A stretch of 17,318 bases of DNA from Chloroflexota bacterium (GTDB lineage: Bacteria; Chloroflexota; FW602-bin22; JACPRP01): assembly GCA_016210495.1 (NCBI GenBank), contig JACQUC010000249.1:1-17318 (forward strand), read 5' to 3'. The position numbers were made by a program, and so were the translations under genes. How positions within the stretch are numbered: position 1 is the first letter of the stretch; the number at the start of each line of letters is the position of its first letter. The notes below the pieces were generated by a model. It saw only the letters and a list, made by a program, of their open reading frames with translations, was not told the origin of the DNA and searched no databases. Positions 12,973-17,318 of this stretch are shown here, in pieces.

Positions 12973-14184
12973 ATGCGACTTGGAAAAAGAGCCACGATAC
13001 CGCTGGGTCTGTTCCGGATGGGAATCCTCTCCATGCTGTTGATCCTGCTCTGGTCTTGCGCTCCGGCGGCCGCTCCGCCGACGGCAACGCCCCCGCTCAA
13101 GACAGCGCCTCAGCCGGCGGCAGCGCCCGCACCCGCGGCCAAGGCCACGGCCGCCCCGGCGGCAACCACCGCGGCCGCGCCCGCCGAGAAAGCCAAGCCG
13201 TCGGCGTTGGCGGGAGTGATCGAGGGGGCCAAGAAGGAAGGGAAGGTATCCATCCTTGTGGTATCCGGCCTGGTCGGCGATCCGGTAAAGCAGATTCAAG
13301 AGGGTATCAAGAAGAAGTACGGCGTGGATTTGCAGATCGAAGCCACCCCCAACAACAGCTACCCCGTGGATCTGGCCAAGGCCATCGCCGAGCAGAAGGC
13401 GGGGACGGCGCCATCGGCGGACATTGTGCCACTTAGCGACACCTCGACGATGGAATCCGGTCGCTCGGGCGTCGCCGAGAAGATCGATTGGGCGCCGCTG
13501 ATTCCCGAGGGCACGCCCAAGGAAGTGATACATCGCGATGGCTATGCCATCAGGGTGTTCACAACACACGCCGGTATGATGTTCAACCCCAAGGCCATTC
13601 CTCCGGCCGAGGCTCCAAAGTCCTTCGCCGACCTGGCAAATACAAAATGGCAGGGCAAGATCGCTATGTTCAGCTACGCGAGCATGTATAATACCTACGC
13701 CTATCTGAGGGGCGTAGACAAGACGCTCGCTGACCTGCGGGGCATCATGAAGAACAATCCGGTGGTCGAAGTTTACGCTCGCGGCGAGACACGCTACCGG
13801 GCCGGCGAGTATCCGATTCTGCTGACCCAGTCGCCAACCTACATAGCCGCGAGAAACGAGGGCATCCCGGTCGAATGGGTGTCCCTGGATGTGTCGTACC
13901 TCCAAAGCCATCACTTGATCGTGCGCAAAGGGGCGAAGAACCTTAACGCTGCCAAGCTCGTCGCCGCTTTCCTGGCGGGGCCTGAGGGTCACGACATCTA
14001 CAAGAAGACTGGCCGAGGGAGTATGCTCTACTCCGGCAACGCCGAGTTCGACATCTATCAACTAGACCGCAAGGCCGGCCTCCGCTTATTTAACGCCGAG
14101 CAGTCGTTGGACGTTGTCGAAGCCCTTATCTCTGAGAAGGGGAGAGGAGTAGAGAAGGAGATTAGCGAAATTCTAAAGGGCTGA
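12973..14184 (+). CDS. Extracellular solute-binding lipoprotein (ABC-type, Fe3+/polyamine-like fold)
   Basis: The 403-residue protein has a lipoprotein signal peptide (MRLGKRATIP..ILSMLLILLWSC, with C29 as probable lipid-modified residue). Residues 30-76 form a Pro/Ala/Thr-rich spacer, and a periplasmic-binding domain follows (GVIEGAKKEGKVSILVVSG, FTTHAGMMFNPKAIPPAEAPKSFADLANTKWQGKIAMF, AKLVAAFLAGPEGHDIYKKTGRGSML given as successive motifs). The TGMMFNPK-like and PKSFADLANTKWQGKI segments are typical of family-1/6 binding proteins for iron, polyamines or organic anions. No permease or ATPase gene is adjacent, so it must pair with a distant transporter or act as a receptor. AGGAGG lies about seven bases before the ATG at 12973, preferred over GTG at 12964. 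It is 12 bases upstream of the decarboxylase-like pair, suggesting its ligand feeds that enzyme. Confidence 0.82.
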   Translation: MRLGKRATIPLGLFRMGILSMLLILLWSCAPAAAPPTATPPLKTAPQPAAAPAPAAKATAAPAATTAAAPAEKAKPSALAGVIEGAKKEGKVSILVVSGLVGDPVKQIQEGIKKKYGVDLQIEATPNNSYPVDLAKAIAEQKAGTAPSADIVPLSDTSTMESGRSGVAEKIDWAPLIPEGTPKEVIHRDGYAIRVFTTHAGMMFNPKAIPPAEAPKSFADLANTKWQGKIAMFSYASMYNTYAYLRGVDKTLADLRGIMKNNPVVEVYARGETRYRAGEYPILLTQSPTYIAARNEGIPVEWVSLDVSYLQSHHLIVRKGAKNLNAAKLVAAFLAGPEGHDIYKKTGRGSMLYSGNAEFDIYQLDRKAGLRLFNAEQSLDVVEALISEKGRGVEKEISEILKG

Positions 14185-14196
14185 ATGGAGGACACG

Positions 14197-14703
14197 ATGG
14201 AGCAGGCAAATACCATCTGGAAGCCCATCGTCGAGGAATTGGCAAAAAGCGGGGTCAAGCTTCTCGTCACGCTGCCTGAAACCTTTACGATGCGGCTCTT
14301 CGAGGTCATCGAAGGTGACGATCGCTTCGTCAACGTGCCGATTACCAAGGAAGATCAGGGCATCGGCATCTGCGCCGGTGCCTACTGTGGAGGGCTGAAA
14401 TCCGCGCTCATCATCGCCAACGCGGGCTTTATGCTCACCGGCTACGTGGTGCCGACCCTGTCCTTATTCTACCGTCTGCCGGTTTTCATGCTGGTCATCC
14501 ACCGCGGCGTCCCCGGCGACCTGGCATTCTACCAGGAGTACCAGGGCCTGCACACGGTTCCGATGATGGATGCGATGGGCGTACAGCACGTTACTATCGA
14601 CAGCCCTGACCAGATTGGCGAGGTCTCCAGCGCCTTCCGGTACTCGCAGCTCTATCGCCGGCCTACCGCGGCGCTGCTGCACCCTAGATTATTCCAGGAA
14701 TGA
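14197..14703 (+). CDS. ThDP-dependent decarboxylase, pyrimidine-binding (alpha) subunit, ComD-like
   Basis: The 168-residue protein is a stand-alone ThDP pyrimidine-binding domain like the alpha subunit of sulfopyruvate decarboxylase or the N-terminal domain of phosphonopyruvate decarboxylase. KLLVTLPETFTMRLFEVIEG and PITKEDQGIGICAGAYCGG contain the expected catalytic-type Glu (E52) that activates the cofactor. SALIIANAGFMLTGY, LPVFMLVIHRGVPGDLAFYQE and YRRPTAALLHP complete the domain. It needs the next gene for the diphosphate-binding half. GGAGG nine bases before ATG 14197 favours this start; an ATG directly after the upstream stop (14185) is in frame. True sulfopyruvate specificity is not shown, as no coenzyme M or taurine gene is nearby. 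Confidence 0.8.
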   Translation: MEQANTIWKPIVEELAKSGVKLLVTLPETFTMRLFEVIEGDDRFVNVPITKEDQGIGICAGAYCGGLKSALIIANAGFMLTGYVVPTLSLFYRLPVFMLVIHRGVPGDLAFYQEYQGLHTVPMMDAMGVQHVTIDSPDQIGEVSSAFRYSQLYRRPTAALLHPRLFQE

Positions 14704-14711
14704 GGAGGCAT

Positions 14712-15329
14712 ATGAGAACCGAGGACATAGTAGCCCTTCTTGCCGAAGACCGCCAGGACCAGCTTGTGGTGAGCGCTCTGGGCGTCGTTGGCAACGCCTG
14801 GTATGCAGCCAGCCAGAGCGAAAACGAAACGTTCTATATGCACTCCGCTATGGGTATGGCATCGTCCTTTTCGATGGGCTTGGCGCTGGCACTTCCGGAA
14901 CGCCTGATCTGGACCCTGGACGGCGATGGGGCGATTTCGATGAACCTGGGCATGCTGCTCACCTTGGCCGAGACGCCGCCCAGAAACCTGACGCATTTTA
15001 TCTTTAACAGCGGCGCTTACGAGAGCATCGGCGGCCATCCCCTCCCTGGCTGCGCGACGGCGGACTACGCGGCAATGGCCAGGGCGGCGGGCATCGCCCA
15101 CGCCTACACCCTCGACAACCTCGCCGACCTGAAAGCGCTCCTGCCGACAATCACAGCGGGCGAGCACTACTCCTTCGTCGTGCTCCGCATCGAGCATGAA
15201 ACAACCCGCGTCGATAATAGGAAGAAGGCCCCCGATCAGACCCGCGGTGGCTCGCCGTCCAATTCGGTGGAAGTCGCCCTCAAGTTCATCCGCTACATCG
15301 AGCGCAGCGAGGGCATCAAGGTCTTGTAA
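14712..15329 (+). CDS. ThDP-dependent decarboxylase, diphosphate-binding (beta) subunit, ComE-like
   Basis: The 205-residue protein is the ThDP diphosphate-binding partner of the upstream subunit. MHSAMGMASSFSMGLALALP and LDGDGAISMNLGMLLTLAE, ending HFIFNSGAYESIGG, form the GDG(71-73)..N99 magnesium/ThDP motif. NLTHFIFNSGAYESIGGHP is close in style to the sulfopyruvate and phosphonopyruvate decarboxylase beta domains. Together the pair should decarboxylate a 2-oxoacid non-oxidatively to an aldehyde. The C-terminal 35 residues (from about 170) include a polar linker and KFIRYIERSEGIKV, longer than the catalytic domain requires. GAGGAGG immediately upstream supports ATG 14712 over the in-frame ATG at 14700. 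The gap to the alpha gene is eight bases. Confidence 0.82.
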   Translation: MRTEDIVALLAEDRQDQLVVSALGVVGNAWYAASQSENETFYMHSAMGMASSFSMGLALALPERLIWTLDGDGAISMNLGMLLTLAETPPRNLTHFIFNSGAYESIGGHPLPGCATADYAAMARAAGIAHAYTLDNLADLKALLPTITAGEHYSFVVLRIEHETTRVDNRKKAPDQTRGGSPSNSVEVALKFIRYIERSEGIKVL

Positions 15330-15410
15330 CCGCAGGCCGTGGCCGCATCCCCGTGGCCGCGGCCCCGCGGCCGCAACCCGTAGCCGCAGGCTTTAGCCTG
15401 CGCGGGGGCG
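15330..15410 (+). repeat. GC-rich palindromic cluster upstream of the amidase gene
   Basis: CCGTGGCCGC occurs twice (15338-15347, 15351-15360). GGCCGCGG-CC-CCGCGGCC (15355-15372) is a perfect 8-bp hairpin. GTAGCCGCAGGC (15380-15391) opens a second one, CGCAGGCT-TT-AGCCTGCG (15385-15402), followed by a GGGGGCGGGGGCGG tail. The GTAG-stem-G-rich-tail layout parallels the GTAGGGGC repeats with a different arm. Confidence 0.65.
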
Positions 15411-15448
15411 GGGGCGGCCCGACCGAACAGCAGGAGGCATACAGTGTG

Positions 15449-16234
15449 ATGAAGGTCGCTTCAATCCAGTTGGAAATCGTCGACACCGAATCCAAATCCG
15501 ACCGCGTCGCCCGGGTGGAGCGGATCGTTGACGCCCTGCCCGACGTCGACTTGATCGTCCTGCCGGAGATTTGGAACGTCGGCTACTTCTCGTTCGACAG
15601 TTACGACGAGGGCAGCGAAAGCCTCGACGGGGAAACACTGACGAGGATGGCCGCCAAGGCGAAGCAAAAGCAGGCCTACCTGCTGGCGGGCAGCATTGTG
15701 GAAAAGGCAAGCGACGGTCTTTACAACACCAGCGCCCTTTTTGACAGGCAGGGAGCGCTGATGGCCACCTATCGCAAGATACACCTGTTCGGTTACGGCT
15801 CCGCCGAGACGAAGGTCCTGCGTCCGGGGAGGCAGGTCGTCGTCGCCGAAACCGAGTTGGGCAACTTCGGTCTCAGCACCTGCTACGATCTCAGGTTCCC
15901 CGAGCTTTACCGCCAGATGGTCGACAAGGGCGCCGAGATCTTCCTCGTCGCCTCCGCCTGGCCGTATCCCCGTCTGGACCACTGGCGGACGTTGAACGTC
16001 GTCAGGGCTTTTGAGAACGAATGCTACCTCGTCTCCAGCAACTGTGTAGGCATCACGCGGGGCAAGCAGTTTCTGGGCCACAGTGCCATCGTCGACCCCT
16101 GGGGTGTGCCCATTGCCAGTGGTGGTGACCACGAATGCGTGCTCAGAGCCGACATCGACCGCAACATAGTTCACGCCGTCCGCGCCGAGTTCCCACCCCT
16201 GCGTGACAGGGTGCTTGGCCTGGCCCAACCGTAG
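15449..16234 (+). CDS. Nitrilase-superfamily carbon-nitrogen hydrolase (amidase)
   Basis: The 261-residue protein has the complete catalytic triad of the superfamily: E40 in IVLPEIWNVGYF, K110 in TYRKIHLFG, and C145 in STCYDLRFPELYR. KGAEIFLVASAWPYPRLDHWRTL and RAFENECYLVSSNCVG, with GHSAIVDPWG, are also diagnostic. Members hydrolyse amides, nitriles or N-carbamoyl compounds. CYDLRFPELYR is common in the Nit1/Nit2-like branch (omega-amidase, deaminated glutathione amidase), but exact substrate assignment is not possible. AGGAGG (15432-15437) serves either GTG 15446 or ATG 15449; I use the ATG. The TAG stop (16232-16234) is supplied by a GTAGGGGC repeat. In this cluster it probably releases ammonia from a catabolic intermediate (inference). 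Confidence 0.9.
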   Translation: MKVASIQLEIVDTESKSDRVARVERIVDALPDVDLIVLPEIWNVGYFSFDSYDEGSESLDGETLTRMAAKAKQKQAYLLAGSIVEKASDGLYNTSALFDRQGALMATYRKIHLFGYGSAETKVLRPGRQVVVAETELGNFGLSTCYDLRFPELYRQMVDKGAEIFLVASAWPYPRLDHWRTLNVVRAFENECYLVSSNCVGITRGKQFLGHSAIVDPWGVPIASGGDHECVLRADIDRNIVHAVRAEFPPLRDRVLGLAQP

Positions 16235-16270
16235 GGGCAACCCTGTGTGGTTGCCCAGGGTGGGGAGGGG
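16231..16270 (+). repeat. GTAGGGGC hairpin repeat at the amidase gene 3' end
   Basis: Stem GGGCAACC-CTGTGT-GGTTGCCC, then AGGGTGGGGAGGGG. The TAG at 16232-16234 terminates the amidase gene. The arm type is the same as at 7761 and 11536. Confidence 0.82.
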
Positions 16271-16317
16271 TGATGCTTGTCAGGTAGTACCAAAGTGGGG
16301 CTAAGGAGGTCTATACA

Positions 16318-17001
16318 ATGCTCACTTTTCGCCTACAAGGCTCGGCGCAGGAGATCGTCTTCTCGCCACAGAAAACCGTTATGGCTGGCTACACGGGACG
16401 AGACCAGGCTGCCGTTATGAAGCACATCGAGGAGCTGCGCCAGCACGGCGTGGCGGCCCCCGATCGCATACCTACCTTCTACCCTGTGATCGGGGACAGG
16501 CTGACGACAGCGGAGCGCATCGAGGTTCTCGGCCACCGAACTTCCGGCGAAGCGGAGTTCGTCCTGCTCTTCGCCGTTGACCAGCTATACGTTGGGGTGG
16601 GCAGCGATCACACCGACCGTGAGCTCGAGGAAGAAACCATCATTAAGTCTAAGCAGATGTGCGCCAAAGTCGTTTCTCGCGACCTCTGGCGGTACGAAGA
16701 CGTCAAGGAGCGATGGGACGACCTGCTGTTGCGCAGTTGGGTCGGCGGCGAAGGACGCGAAACCCTCTATCAAGAGGGTCGGCTCGCCCGAATGATGACC
16801 GTCGAAACGCTCGTCGGCCTCACCAAGGAACACATCCGTGGGACCGTAGATGGGCTAGCGCTCTACTCGGGCACGCTTCCCATGCTCACCGGCGAGTTTG
16901 TCTATTCGAGCTACTTCGAGGCCGAGCTCCTGGATGAGCGCACCGGCAATGCCTTGCGTTGCGCGTATCACATCGCGCCAATGGACTGGTTCGCGGACTA
17001 G
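16318..17001 (+). CDS. DUF2848-family protein
   Basis: The 227-residue protein matches my recollection of the DUF2848 family over its full length: AGYTGRDQAAVMKHIEEL (residues 23-40), PTFYPVIGDRLTTAERIEVLG, YVGVGSDHTDRELE (91-104), KSKQMCAKVVSRDLWRYEDV (110-129), and a C-terminal SGTLPMLTGEFVYSSYFEAELLD region given in two overlapping motifs. No signal peptide or membrane segment is seen, so it is cytoplasmic. The conserved GSDHTD and SKQMC motifs look like active-site segments, but I know of no established reaction. AAGGAGG eight bases before the ATG gives a strong start. Its position after the amidase and before a cupin suggests it processes the same catabolic intermediate. Confidence 0.85.
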   Translation: MLTFRLQGSAQEIVFSPQKTVMAGYTGRDQAAVMKHIEELRQHGVAAPDRIPTFYPVIGDRLTTAERIEVLGHRTSGEAEFVLLFAVDQLYVGVGSDHTDRELEEETIIKSKQMCAKVVSRDLWRYEDVKERWDDLLLRSWVGGEGRETLYQEGRLARMMTVETLVGLTKEHIRGTVDGLALYSGTLPMLTGEFVYSSYFEAELLDERTGNALRCAYHIAPMDWFAD

Positions 17002-17009
17002 ACCGAATC

Positions 17010-17055
17010 CCTGTGCAAAGAACGGCGTCGTAGGGGCGAGGTCTCCTCGCCCTGG
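17010..17055 (+). repeat. GTAGGGGC hairpin repeat after the DUF2848 gene (GAGG arm)
   Basis: GTAGGGGC at 17030 with stem GGGCGAGG-TCT-CCTCGCCC and tail TGGGCGGG. The preceding CTGTGCAAAGAACGGCG (17011-17027) is a weak match to the long-form 5' module. Confidence 0.75.
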
Positions 17056-17073
17056 GCGGGATGGGGGGCATCC

Positions 17074-17130
17074 GTAGGGGCGGACGGCCCTGTCCGCCCG
17101 GGGGTGGGGCGGAGGCATCGCCTGGGCCAT
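17074..17130 (+). repeat. GTAGGGGC hairpin repeat before the cupin gene (GGAC arm)
   Basis: GTAGGGGC at 17074 with stem GGGCGGAC-GGCCCT-GTCCGCCC and a tail GGGGTGGGGCGGAGGCATCG that is nearly identical to the tail of the first copy after pyrG. It is in tandem with the copy about 44 bases upstream. Confidence 0.8.
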
Positions 17131-17158
17131 CAACCAGACTAACACCAAGGAGGAACGC

Positions 17159-17318
17159 ATGCCAAAGCCGGAGTTCGAGTTCTTTGATCCCGAGGAAATG
17201 CCCTGGCAGCCTATCGAAGGCACTCCAGGCTTGTCCGAGCGCATTCTCAGCAGAGATGAGTCGACGGGCGACTACACTCGACTGCTGAACTTCCCTCCCG
17301 GCGCCAACACGACCCCCC
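17159..17318 (+). CDS. Cupin-like protein, N-terminal part (cut by window end)
   Basis: Only the first 53 codons are present. The sequence opens MPKPEFEFFDPEEMPWQPIE, then GTPGLSERILSRDESTGDYT and RLLNFPPGANTTP, resembling ChrR-like/cupin-domain proteins, in which a LLRFPPGA..P strand leads into the metal-binding histidines. Those histidines would lie beyond the window, so metal binding cannot be judged. AAGGAGG precedes the ATG with good spacing. It follows the DUF2848 gene in the same orientation after two hairpin repeats and may provide an oxygenase, isomerase or sensor function for the cluster. Confidence 0.65.
   Translation, partial: MPKPEFEFFDPEEMPWQPIEGTPGLSERILSRDESTGDYTRLLNFPPGANTTP

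Noticed and set aside
12862..14061. A ~400-codon minus-strand open frame opposite the solute-binding protein gene.
   Set aside because: Its Gly/Arg-rich part mirrors the Ala/Pro linker of the real gene and it has no domain signature. The plus-strand gene has a ribosome-binding site, signal peptide and conserved fold motifs.

Overview
The window is a GC-rich bacterial chromosome segment, probably from an uncultivated anaerobic or microaerophilic bacterium. It carries CoA- and ferredoxin-linked 2-oxoacid metabolism, housekeeping genes (scpA, pyrG, a small transaldolase), toxin-antitoxin genes, and an unusually high density of short intergenic palindromic repeats of the GTAGGGGC type. I associate that repeat style and gene mix with Chloroflexota (Dehalococcoidia or Anaerolineae-like) genomes. 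This is inference: there is no rRNA or other decisive taxonomic marker here.

Layout. (1) 1-2460: a short minus-strand gene or remnant encoding only the membrane sensor part of a histidine-kinase-like protein, a DoxX-family membrane protein, and a minus-strand vapBC-type toxin-antitoxin pair. (2) 2460-2893: a gene-free stretch with a hairpin repeat and a ~170-bp element bounded by 32-bp terminal inverted repeats. (3) 2894-7729: a GT4-type glycosyltransferase carrying an in-frame repeat insertion, scpA on the minus strand, pyrG divergent from it, three tandem hairpin repeats, and a TalC-type transaldolase. (4) 7730-8725: repeats, a good sigma70-like promoter, a frameshifted DUF4258-like gene overlapping a DUF2283 gene, and a second ~170-bp element in opposite orientation to the first. 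(5) 8726-17318: ten consecutive plus-strand genes. They encode a three-subunit 2-oxoacid:ferredoxin oxidoreductase (KorA, KorB, KorC/gamma), an FMN TIM-barrel (DHOD/PreA-like) protein with a C-terminal 2x[4Fe-4S] domain, a lipoprotein solute-binding protein, a split ThDP-dependent sulfopyruvate/phosphonopyruvate-decarboxylase-like enzyme, a nitrilase-superfamily amidase, a DUF2848 protein, and a cupin cut off by the window end.

How the genes may work together. The ten-gene run looks like a catabolic unit. A solute is captured outside the cell, an amide or nitrile-type bond is hydrolysed, a C=C bond may be reduced or oxidised by the iron-sulfur flavoprotein, and 2-oxoacid intermediates are handled by two unrelated ThDP enzymes: one non-oxidative decarboxylase and one ferredoxin- and CoA-linked. 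No ferredoxin (delta) subunit gene accompanies korABC. The ferredoxin-like tail of the PreA-like protein could be the electron partner. The substrate cannot be named from sequence alone.

The second major theme is the repeats. I count 13 copies of a GTAGGGGC-hairpin repeat, all on the plus strand. Their stem arms differ in sequence between copies but stay complementary within each copy. Three copies supply the TAG stop codon of the preceding gene (pyrG, korB, the amidase gene), and one sits in frame inside the glycosyltransferase.
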